A stretch of DNA of 64,000 bases, taken from contig NZ_BCNT01000018.1 in the NCBI RefSeq assembly GCF_001544075.1, positions 18,396 to 82,395 of the forward strand. Reading direction: 5' to 3'. Positions 51,613 to 59,065 of this stretch are shown piece by piece. This stretch comes from Comamonas terrae. Its GTDB lineage: Bacteria; Pseudomonadota; Gammaproteobacteria; Burkholderiales; Burkholderiaceae_C. The position numbers and the translations under genes are program-made. The notes under the pieces were generated by a model. It worked only from the letters and a program-made list of their open reading frames with translations, made no database searches and was not told the origin of the DNA. Each line of letters opens with the position of its first letter. The stretch's first letter is position 1.

Positions 51613-52551
51613 CTATTTCGGTGGCCTATGTTTGCTGGCCTGCCAAGCCGTGTATGCCGTGTGAATGGCCAGTGCTGCGTACACGAGGCCGCTGAAGGCT
51701 TTCCCATCGATAGGGGATCCAGTTTGTTGCGCAGTGTGCTGTGTGGGGGCTTGGGGCGTTGGCTCTTGCATAAGTGGAGTCTGCGGGGCCATGGTTTGGC
51801 ATCGAATCAGGTCGCGGATCAGGTAGTTGAGGATGACGTAGTCACTCCGAAGTACAGGAATCACGGCGGAAATGATCAACGGCATGATGCTGAAGAGTTG
51901 CCACAGGCCAACGTATGTGGCAACGATAGCGAACACTGTCACCGCGATTAGCATGGATATAGCGGTGAGCAATTGAAGTTTGCTGGGATCGTTGAGTAGC
52001 CCTGTGAGGCTAAAGCTGTCACTTTTGCTGATCCAGTTGATGAACCAAGTCAGCGCAGATGCCACCAAGGTCAGCAGCACTGCAAGTGCTTTGGGGTTGA
52101 AAACTCTTTCCAACCACTCCACCAAGCTCTGGTCTATGACAGAGCGATAAGTTGCTTCCAGCTTGCGTAGCTTGGCGATCTCTTCAACCACTTCCGCAAA
52201 TTGCCAAGATGGCCTATTGAAAAGCTGCTCAAGCCTTATGCGTTTTGCGATGTTGAGGCGCTCTATCGGTTTGAGATCACTTTCCTCAGAAGTAGTCCTG
52301 ACAGTGTGTTTAAAGCGATAGATGCCTATATGCCAACAAGTGCCGAGAAAGAGAATTTCTGAAATAAAGAGCAGCCAATATGGCTTTTCGCTAGGCGGTA
52401 GCTCACCAATAAAGGTTTGATAGGCAAAGTAAACAAAACAGCTAAAGGACAGCAGGCAAAGATACCAGTGCGAAGTCTTCAGCCCAGGAAAGGTTGATCT
52501 GTGCTCAAACTCCTTGAAGTAAGTGGCTGCTAGCTTGTAGTACTCGTCCAT
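51613..52551 (-). CDS. Multi-pass membrane protein of unknown function
   Basis: The protein is 312 residues with an AGAGGGG ribosome binding site before MDEYYKLAATYFKEFEHRS. Membrane segments lie at about 28-48, 58-78, 155-175 and 195-236. Between the pairs is a cytoplasmic region of about 75 residues (LKPIERLNIAKRIRLEQLF, VVEEIAKLRKLEATYRSVI). The C-terminus is Gln/Pro/Thr-rich. It is transcribed against the structural genes and has moderate GC, which fits a lysogenic conversion gene. No family recognised. Confidence 0.6.
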   Translation of the reverse strand: MDEYYKLAATYFKEFEHRSTFPGLKTSHWYLCLLSFSCFVYFAYQTFIGELPPSEKPYWLLFISEILFLGTCWHIGIYRFKHTVRTTSEESDLKPIERLNIAKRIRLEQLFNRPSWQFAEVVEEIAKLRKLEATYRSVIDQSLVEWLERVFNPKALAVLLTLVASALTWFINWISKSDSFSLTGLLNDPSKLQLLTAISMLIAVTVFAIVATYVGLWQLFSIMPLIISAVIPVLRSDYVILNYLIRDLIRCQTMAPQTPLMQEPTPQAPTQHTAQQTGSPIDGKAFSGLVYAALAIHTAYTAWQASKHRPPK

Positions 52552-52703
52552 CTTCCCCTCTCGATGCTTTTGTGTTCGAGTATCTTAACTTTGCTATCAA
52601 TTTGATTGTTAATGTCATTGCTGCATAAGCCCGCAACAGGGCGGAAGTAATTTTGTGAAACTTTCACATGGATTGTTCCGCCTTGCCCGCCGACCATCGG
52701 CGC

Positions 52704-52946
52704 ATGGGTCTCTACAGCCACCTCACCACCGAACAGCTCACCGCCCGGCGAGACAGTTACCTGGCCGCCATCGATGCGCGCCTGACCGGCCCCACGCAGG
52801 CCAGCCACAGCACCGACGGCGTGGGCGCGCGCTCCGTGCAGTTCAATGCCGACACGACGCAGCTGCGCCGCGCCATTGACGACATCAACGCCGAACTGGC
52901 CCAGCGCAACGGCCAGGCCGTGCGCAAGCCCATCTACCTGGTGTGA
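52704..52946 (+). CDS. Head-tail connector gpW-like protein
   Basis: The protein is 80 residues from MGLYSHLTTEQLTARRDSYL. RSVQFNADTTQLRRAIDDINAELAQRNG is the gpW/YqbG pattern. gpW closes the portal vertex and allows tail joining. It lies directly before the portal gene, as in lambda (A-W-B), but about 4.7 kb of accessory DNA now separates it from terminase. Confidence 0.75.
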   Translation: MGLYSHLTTEQLTARRDSYLAAIDARLTGPTQASHSTDGVGARSVQFNADTTQLRRAIDDINAELAQRNGQAVRKPIYLV

Positions 52947-52948
52947 GC

Positions 52949-54565
52949 ATGGGCCGCAAGAACCAACCAGGCCGCCAAAGCCGCAGCCGCACGTCGTTTG
53001 CGGCGTCGCTGGGCGCAGCGCCATTGAAGGGCGGGGCGGCCATGTCGGCCTACCAGGGTGCATCGCATACCGACCTGGCCCTGAGCGACTGGCAGCCCAT
53101 GGCGGGCAGCGCCGATGCCGACCTGCTGCCCGAGCTGGGCACGCTGACCAGCCGCGCCCGCGACCTGGCCCGCAATGACGGGCTGATGGCCGGCGGCCTG
53201 CAGACCCACCGCGACAACGTGGTGGGCGCGGTGCTGCGTCTGTCGGCGGTGCCCGACTACCGGCTGCTGGGCTGGACGCCTGAGCAGGCCCGCGAGTGGG
53301 GCAACAAGGTAGAGGCGCACTTTCGCAGCTGGGCCGACACGACCGATTGCGACGCGGCCCGCACGCTGGATTTGCTGGGCCTGACGGTGCTGGCCCTGGG
53401 CGGCGAGATGGTGAACGGCGATGCCGTGGCCATTCCCAAATGGCTGCCCCGGCCCGACAGCCCCTGGGCCACGCGCCTGAGCGTGATCGAGGCCGACCGG
53501 CTGGAGACGCCGCCGTACCTGGAGGGCATGGCCCGCATTCGCCGTGGTGTGGAGCTGGACGGCGAGGGTGCGCCCGTGGCTTACCACTTTCGCGCTGCGC
53601 ACCCTGGCGATGCGCTGTACCTGCGCGGCGACGAGGCGCAGGACCTGAACCGCTGGGAGCGCGTGCCCGCCTTTACCCCCTGGGGCCGCCGCCGCGTGGT
53701 GCACCTGCATGCCAAGGAGCGCACGGGCCAGAGCCGGGGCAAGCCCATCGTCAGCGCCGTGATGCGCGAGTTCCACATGGCGGGCAAGTACGCCCAGAAC
53801 GAGTTGCAGGCCAGCCTGGCCAACTCGCTGGTGGCGGCGTTTCTGGAGTCGGATCTGAGCCAGGAGGCCGCCTCGGCCCTGTTCGGCGATCAGGCACGCG
53901 ATGTGTGGAAGGAGTCCGTCATGCAGTCTCGCAGCATTGGCAGGCTGCAGGCCGGGGCGGTGATTCCGCTGCCCGTGGGCGCGCGGCTGCAGTCGTTTGC
54001 GCCGGGCCGGCCCAATGTGGCGTTCGAGGCTTTCATGCTGGCGGTGGAGCGGCGCATTGCCGCAGGCATGAACCTGCCGTACGAGCTGTTTGCCAAAGAC
54101 TTCAGCCGCGTGAACTACAGCAGCGCCCGCGCCGCGCTGCTGGAGGCATGGCGCTATTTTCACGGCCGCCGCCGCTGGCTGACCACCACCTGGCTCAAGC
54201 CCATTTACGAGCTGTGGCTGGAAGAGGCGGTGAACGCGGGCGTGATCGACGCGCCCGGTTTTTACGCCAACCGCTATGCCTATACCCGCTGCCGCTTTGT
54301 GTTCGGCGGCAAGGGCTGGGTGGACCCGGTCAAGGAAGTGCAGGCCGCCAAGCTGCGGCTGGAGATCGGTGTCTCCACCCTGGAGCAGGAATGCGCAGAG
54401 CAGGGTCTGGACTGGGAAGAGGTGCTGCATCAGCAGCAGCTGGAGGCGCAGCGCCGTGCCGAGCTGGGCATTGCCGCGCCTGCAGCCACCACCTGGATCG
54501 CCAGTACCGCAGACAACGGCAGCGACAAGGAAGAGGGCGCACCCGCCCGAAAGGACGCGCCATGA
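52949..54565 (+). CDS. Phage portal protein (lambda gpB family)
   Basis: The protein is 538 residues from MGRKNQPGRQSRSRTSF. LTSRARDLARNDGLMAGGLQTHRDNVVGA, WADTTDCDAARTLDLLGLTVLALGGEMVNGDA and NLPYELFAKDFSRVNYSSARAALLEAWRYF are the lambda-type portal signatures. Twelve copies would form the DNA entry channel. The stop overlaps the protease start (ATGA). Confidence 0.92.
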   Translation: MGRKNQPGRQSRSRTSFAASLGAAPLKGGAAMSAYQGASHTDLALSDWQPMAGSADADLLPELGTLTSRARDLARNDGLMAGGLQTHRDNVVGAVLRLSAVPDYRLLGWTPEQAREWGNKVEAHFRSWADTTDCDAARTLDLLGLTVLALGGEMVNGDAVAIPKWLPRPDSPWATRLSVIEADRLETPPYLEGMARIRRGVELDGEGAPVAYHFRAAHPGDALYLRGDEAQDLNRWERVPAFTPWGRRRVVHLHAKERTGQSRGKPIVSAVMREFHMAGKYAQNELQASLANSLVAAFLESDLSQEAASALFGDQARDVWKESVMQSRSIGRLQAGAVIPLPVGARLQSFAPGRPNVAFEAFMLAVERRIAAGMNLPYELFAKDFSRVNYSSARAALLEAWRYFHGRRRWLTTTWLKPIYELWLEEAVNAGVIDAPGFYANRYAYTRCRFVFGGKGWVDPVKEVQAAKLRLEIGVSTLEQECAEQGLDWEEVLHQQQLEAQRRAELGIAAPAATTWIASTADNGSDKEEGAPARKDAP

Positions 54566-55971
54566 ACCGCCAGATGAGCAGACCCTATCCGCATCTGGCC
54601 GACCGCCTGTTCAACACCCCGTTGCTGCTGCACCCGCAAAAGCTGGACGCCATCATCGCCGGCCTGGGCCAGCGCCTGCTGGGCATGGAGTGCCTGCAGA
54701 TCGACGCCGCCCAGGTGTCGCCGCGCGCGGCGCTGCCCGCCGAGATGTTCACCACCCGCAAGGGCGAGCGCACCGAGCGCGGCTACCGCGTGAACGAGGG
54801 CGTGGCCGTCATCAGCGCCATGGGCGGCCTGGTGCACCGCACCCGGCTGGAGGCCGACAGCAGCCTGCTGATTGGCTACAACGACCTGGCCGCCGACATG
54901 GAAGACGCCCTGGCCCAGCCCGAGGTGCATGCCATTGCCCTGGTGCTGGACAGTCCGGGCGGCGAGGTGTCGGGCGCCTTCGAGCTGGCAGACCGCATCT
55001 ATGCCGCACGCGGGCGCAAGCCCGTTGTGGCCGTGGCCGACGGCATGGCGGCCAGCGCTGCCTACCTGGCTGCCAGCGCGGCAGACGAGGTGGTGCTGAC
55101 CACCACGTCCTACGTGGGCTCCATCGGCGTGGTGATGCGCCATGTGGACTACAGCCGCGCCCTGGCCAACGAGGGCATCAACGTCAGCCACATCTTTGCC
55201 GGCGAGCACAAGGTGGACGGCAACCCCTACCAGCCCCTGCCTCCATCGGTGCGCGAGCACCTGCAGGCCGACATCGAGGGCCTGTATCAGATGTTTGTGC
55301 AGGCGGTGGCCAAACACCGCGGCATGGAGGAGCAGGCCGTGCGCGACACGCGCGCCGCCGTGTACCGGGGCGTGGCCGGCGTGGCTGCACGCCTGGCCGA
55401 CCGCATCGGCACCGCCGATGCCGTGATTACCGAACTGTCCGCGCGCCGTGCGCGGATCCATCCCGCTGCTGGGCAGAGAGCCCACGGCAACGCTGTCCCG
55501 AAAGGAGTACTCATGAGCAGCACCGCAACCGAAGCGGACAACCAGCCCGCAGCTTCTGCAACCCCGGCCGCGCCATCCACCGCGCCGTCCGCAACGGCAC
55601 CTGCCGTAGCTGCCGCGCCTGCGCAGGCGTCCGTGGAAGCCGCGCGCGCCGAAGGCGCCCAGGCCGAGCGTGCCCGCGTCACTGCCATCCTGGGCCATGC
55701 CAATGCAGCAGCCAATCCGGCCCTGGCGCAAAGCTGCATCTCGGGCGGCCTGACGGCCGAGCAGGCCCGCGGCGTGCTCGATGCCGCACCGGCAGCCGCC
55801 GCTGCAGCGCCTGCAGCCTCCGCCGTTGCCACCAACCAGTTTGCCCAGGCCATGGCCGCGCTGGGCAACCCCAATGTTTCGGGCGCCGAGGCGGCCGGCC
55901 CCGGCGGCTCCGCGCAGGCGGCCACCCAGGCTGCAGCCGGTTGGGGCAAGGCCTTTGGCACCGCACCGTAA
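54562..55971 (+). CDS. S49-family capsid protease with fused scaffold (lambda gpC-like)
   Basis: The protein is 469 residues. The N-terminal 310 form an SppA/S49 protease: ALVLDSPGGEVSGAF, nucleophile Ser165 in GMAASAAYLAAS, and Lys217 in FAGEHKVDGNPY. The Ala/Pro/Gln-rich C-terminal 150 residues correspond to the scaffold part (lambda Nu3) and carry SAERA-like AQAERARVTAILGHA. It matures the prohead. Confidence 0.9.
   Translation: MNRQMSRPYPHLADRLFNTPLLLHPQKLDAIIAGLGQRLLGMECLQIDAAQVSPRAALPAEMFTTRKGERTERGYRVNEGVAVISAMGGLVHRTRLEADSSLLIGYNDLAADMEDALAQPEVHAIALVLDSPGGEVSGAFELADRIYAARGRKPVVAVADGMAASAAYLAASAADEVVLTTTSYVGSIGVVMRHVDYSRALANEGINVSHIFAGEHKVDGNPYQPLPPSVREHLQADIEGLYQMFVQAVAKHRGMEEQAVRDTRAAVYRGVAGVAARLADRIGTADAVITELSARRARIHPAAGQRAHGNAVPKGVLMSSTATEADNQPAASATPAAPSTAPSATAPAVAAAPAQASVEAARAEGAQAERARVTAILGHANAAANPALAQSCISGGLTAEQARGVLDAAPAAAAAAPAASAVATNQFAQAMAALGNPNVSGAEAAGPGGSAQAATQAAAGWGKAFGTAP
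55513..55971 (+). CDS. Nested in-frame scaffold protein (Nu3-like)
   Basis: Inside the protease gene an ATG at 55513 (MSSTATEADNQPAASAT) is preceded by AAAGGAG at 7 bases, a much better ribosome binding site than most in the region. It would yield a 152-residue scaffold identical to the protease C-terminus, as Nu3 is made from within lambda C. Confidence 0.7.
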   Translation: MSSTATEADNQPAASATPAAPSTAPSATAPAVAAAPAQASVEAARAEGAQAERARVTAILGHANAAANPALAQSCISGGLTAEQARGVLDAAPAAAAAAPAASAVATNQFAQAMAALGNPNVSGAEAAGPGGSAQAATQAAAGWGKAFGTAP

Positions 55972-56000
55972 CGCAACCCCCACCCATAGGAGCACACACC

Positions 56001-56387
56001 ATGCAAGTGCAAGAACTCGGCCCCGGCACGGCCTGCTATCTGGTCAGCGAGGCCAACGGCACCCGCTCGCGCGAAGTGGTCACTATCGCGCAGGGGCAAA
56101 ACCTGCTGCCTGGCGCTGTGCTGGGCAAGGTGACCGCCACCGGCAAATACGTAGCCGTAGACCCCGCCAATGGCAGCGGCGAAGGCGGCACGCCCGACGG
56201 CAGTCAAACCGCCGTGGCCGTGCTGTTTGCTGCCGTGGACACCACCACCGCTGAAAAGCCCGGCGTGATTACCGCCCGCGACGCCGAAGTGGCCGCCCAT
56301 GCGCTGGCCTGGCCCGCAGGCACGACCGAACCCCAGAAAACCGCCGCCCTGGCCCAGCTGGCCGCCATGGGCATTGTTGCGCGCTGA
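56001..56387 (+). CDS. Head decoration protein (gpD-like)
   Basis: The protein is 128 residues from MQVQELGPGTACYLVSEANG with TAGGAG upstream. LPGAVLGKVTATGKYVAVDP, VAVLFAAVDTTTAEKPGVITARDAEV is the lambda gpD family pattern. Such trimers stabilise the expanded capsid. It lies between protease/scaffold and major capsid, as in lambda. Confidence 0.85.
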   Translation: MQVQELGPGTACYLVSEANGTRSREVVTIAQGQNLLPGAVLGKVTATGKYVAVDPANGSGEGGTPDGSQTAVAVLFAAVDTTTAEKPGVITARDAEVAAHALAWPAGTTEPQKTAALAQLAAMGIVAR

Positions 56388-56414
56388 AGCCGCGCGAGAA
56401 AAAGGACTACCGAT

Positions 56415-57458
56415 ATGGCCGATCTCAATATCTTTGCGCACGAGGCATTCAGCATGACCTCGATGTCCACTGCCATCCAGGCCGCGCCCTATGCGCCGCA
56501 GCTGCTGGGGCAACTGGGCATTTTCACCACCGAGCGCTCGCGCACCACCACCGTGGCGATCGAGGAAAAGGGCGGCGTGCTGTCCCTCATCAAGACCAGC
56601 CCGCGCGGCGCGCCCATTGAAGAAGGCAAGGGCGAAGGCCGCCGCATGCGCCACTTCGACACCCTGCGCATTGCGCGCGGCAAGACGCTGTATGCATCGT
56701 CGGTGCAGAACATTCGCGCCTTCGGCTCCGTCAGCGAGCTGCAGGCCGTGCAAAACGAGCTGGCCGACATCATGAACGGCAAGACCGGCCTGCGCGCCGC
56801 CGTGGAGCTGACGCACGAGCACATGCGCCTGGGCGCGGTGCAGGGCAAGGTGCTGGATGCCGACGGCTCCGTCCTGGTGAACTGGTATGAAGAGTTCGGC
56901 ATCGATCAGCCTGCCGAGATCAACTTCGACCTGGGCAACGCCACGGCCGAAGGCGGCGAGATCCGCAAACAGTGCAACGCCGTCATCCGCGCCATGATGC
57001 GCGCCAGCCATGGCGCCTGGCTGCCCGGCCAGACCTATGCCGTGGGCCTGTGCGGCGACAACTTCTTCGACGACCTCACCGGCAACGCCGAAACACGCAG
57101 CACCTACCTCAACCAGCAGGAGGCGCGCGACCTGCGCAACGATGTGGGGCAGGTCTTCGGCTCGTTCCGCTACGGCAACATTCTGTTCATCAACTACCGG
57201 GGCACGGACGACAACAGCACCGTGGCCGTGCACCCGGACAAGTGCCAGTTCTTCCCCGTGGGTGCGCCGGATGCGTTTCGCGTCGGCTTCTCGCCGGCCG
57301 AGTCCTTCCCGTTCGTCAACACGCCCGGCCAGGATGTGTACGCCATGGTGGTGACGGACAAGGACCGCCAGGAATGGGTGCGCCCCGAGGTGCGCAGCTA
57401 CCCGCTGTTCATGTGCACCCGCCCCGGCATGCTGCAGCGTGCCAGGCGCAAGGCCTGA
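56415..57458 (+). CDS. Major capsid protein (gpE family)
   Basis: The protein is 347 residues. The gpE pattern is clear: an N-terminal helix (MADLNIFAHEAFSMTSM), LLGQLGIFTTERSRTTTVAIEEKGGVLSLIKTSPRGAP, and RYGNILFINYRG, FPVGAPDAFRVGFSPAESF, MCTRPGMLQRA near the end. It forms the HK97-fold shell. Confidence 0.95.
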   Translation: MADLNIFAHEAFSMTSMSTAIQAAPYAPQLLGQLGIFTTERSRTTTVAIEEKGGVLSLIKTSPRGAPIEEGKGEGRRMRHFDTLRIARGKTLYASSVQNIRAFGSVSELQAVQNELADIMNGKTGLRAAVELTHEHMRLGAVQGKVLDADGSVLVNWYEEFGIDQPAEINFDLGNATAEGGEIRKQCNAVIRAMMRASHGAWLPGQTYAVGLCGDNFFDDLTGNAETRSTYLNQQEARDLRNDVGQVFGSFRYGNILFINYRGTDDNSTVAVHPDKCQFFPVGAPDAFRVGFSPAESFPFVNTPGQDVYAMVVTDKDRQEWVRPEVRSYPLFMCTRPGMLQRARRKA

Positions 57459-57460
57459 GC

Positions 57461-57781
57461 ATGCTGGCAAGTACTGCACCTTTTGCGCAGGTGGATGCGC
57501 TCATCAACCAGGGCGTGAGCCAGCTGCTGGCCAACGCCACGGCCAGCTGGCAGGGCGGCAAGCCCTTTGGCGTGGTGTTCAACCGCACGCCGCTGGAAGG
57601 CTTTCTGGCCGATGCGGCCACCGCCGAGCGCCACACCGTCGCCATGCCCGCCGCGCAGGCCCCCGGCATCGCCGAGGGCAGCACCGGTCTGGTGGTGGGC
57701 GGCCAGCCCTGCCAGGTCAGCGGCCCCGTGGTCCAGGACGACAGCGGCTGGGCCGTGTTTCCCATCGTCTTTCTGAACTGA
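57461..57781 (+). CDS. Head-tail joining protein (gpFII-like)
   Basis: The protein is 106 residues from MLASTAPFAQVDALINQGVS, two bases after the capsid stop. ANATASWQGGKPFGVVFNRTPLEGFLADAATAERHTVAMPA and a C-terminal beta-rich part fit FII-type joining proteins that cap the head. Assignment rests on position and on short length. Confidence 0.6.
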   Translation: MLASTAPFAQVDALINQGVSQLLANATASWQGGKPFGVVFNRTPLEGFLADAATAERHTVAMPAAQAPGIAEGSTGLVVGGQPCQVSGPVVQDDSGWAVFPIVFLN

Positions 57782-57786
57782 CCGCC

Positions 57787-58200
57787 ATGCTGCTGCTGGA
57801 ACAAATCATCAAGTCGCGTCTGGCCGGGCGCAGCGCACTGGCCTCCTGGCAAGTGCGCGGCGCGTCGCAGCTGTGCGACCGCGCGCAGGTCCCGGCCGTC
57901 GAGGTGCGCATGTCCGGCGCGGGCCTGGGCGATGTTTCGCGCGAGGCCGCCCAGCTGGAGCCGCGCTGGTCCTGCGTGCTGGTGAATCGGCGCAGCGACA
58001 CGGCCGCCGCCGAGCTGGATGCCGCCATGGAAGAAGTGGTGGGCTGCCTGCATGGCTGGCGGCCTGCGGTGCCCGGCGGGCGTGCCTGGTCCGAGCTGCG
58101 CGCCGCCGGCGTGCGCGAGGCCGAGTTCGTGGACGCCGGCCTGGTCGGCTACGCGGTGGAGTTCACCACCGTGTCCGTTTTCGAATCGCTGGACGCCTGA
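57787..58200 (+). CDS. Tail completion/terminator-like protein (gpU position)
   Basis: The protein is 137 residues from MLLLEQIIKSRLAGRSALAS. VEVRMSGAGLGDVSREAAQLEPRWSCVLVNRR and VVGCLHGWRPAV fit minor tail/tail-terminator proteins of this size, which stop tail tube growth and join the head. It lies between the joining and tube genes. Confidence 0.5.
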   Translation: MLLLEQIIKSRLAGRSALASWQVRGASQLCDRAQVPAVEVRMSGAGLGDVSREAAQLEPRWSCVLVNRRSDTAAAELDAAMEEVVGCLHGWRPAVPGGRAWSELRAAGVREAEFVDAGLVGYAVEFTTVSVFESLDA

Positions 58201-58236
58201 GGCCAGCACCCAACCCCACTATCCGAGGAGAGCACC

Positions 58237-59034
58237 ATGGCTGCCTTGCCCCGCGTCAAGAAGGAATACCAGATTCCGCGTGGACGCCTTGTCTTTTACC
58301 CGTTCGACGCCACAGGCAAGCGCCTGGGCGGTCGTCAGTTCGGCAACTGCCCCTCGTTCTCGCTGAGCGTGGAGGGTGAGAAAGCGCCGCACTACAGCTC
58401 CCAGGGCGGCTTGCGCGAGAAGGACGAAGAGATCCTGATCGAAGTCACGCGCAAGGCATCGCTGACCACCGACAACATCAGCGGCAACAACCTGCGCCTG
58501 TTCCTGTCCGGCACGGCCGAGACGCACACGCAGGCCACCGCCACGGTGACCGATGAAAAACTCACGGTGGAGCCGGGCTGCATCTACCAGCTGGGCGTGA
58601 CGGCCGCGGCTCCCACGGGCGCCCGAAAGATCGGCGCCGTGGAGCTCAAGAGCAAGGACGGTACCACCACCTTCGATGTGAATGCCGACTTCATCGTGGA
58701 CGCCGATCTGGGCCTGCTGCAGATCGTGGAAGGCGGTGCGATTGATGCGGCCACCGAGGTGCAGGTGGCCTACACCGCCGCCGCGACGAGCTGGGAGCGC
58801 ATCAAGTCCGGCAGCGGCGCGGATCTCAAGGGCGCGCTGCAGCTGATTGCCGACAATGCCCACGGCGACAACCGCGACTGGTTCTTCCCCAACGTGTCGC
58901 TGTCGCCCACGGGCGAGCTGCCCCTGATCCAGGACGGCACGGACTACAGCCAGATCGGCTTCGATGTGGAAGTGCTCAAGCCCGACAACGGCGAAGCCGT
59001 CTATGTGGACGGCCGCGCGGCGCTGATTCCCTGA
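58237..59034 (+). CDS. Major tail tube protein
   Basis: The protein is 265 residues from MAALPRVKKEYQIPRGRLVF with a GAGGAG ribosome binding site. QFGNCPSFSLSVEGEKAPHYSSQGGLREKDEEILIEVTRKASLTTDNIS is typical of the beta-sandwich tube proteins of siphoviruses (gpV family). A final part (DGTDYSQIGFDVEVLK) fits too. The tape measure gene starts 31 bases later. Confidence 0.8.
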   Translation: MAALPRVKKEYQIPRGRLVFYPFDATGKRLGGRQFGNCPSFSLSVEGEKAPHYSSQGGLREKDEEILIEVTRKASLTTDNISGNNLRLFLSGTAETHTQATATVTDEKLTVEPGCIYQLGVTAAAPTGARKIGAVELKSKDGTTTFDVNADFIVDADLGLLQIVEGGAIDAATEVQVAYTAAATSWERIKSGSGADLKGALQLIADNAHGDNRDWFFPNVSLSPTGELPLIQDGTDYSQIGFDVEVLKPDNGEAVYVDGRAALIP

Positions 59035-59065
59035 ACCGCAGCAACCGCTTTCAGGACAGGTGGCC

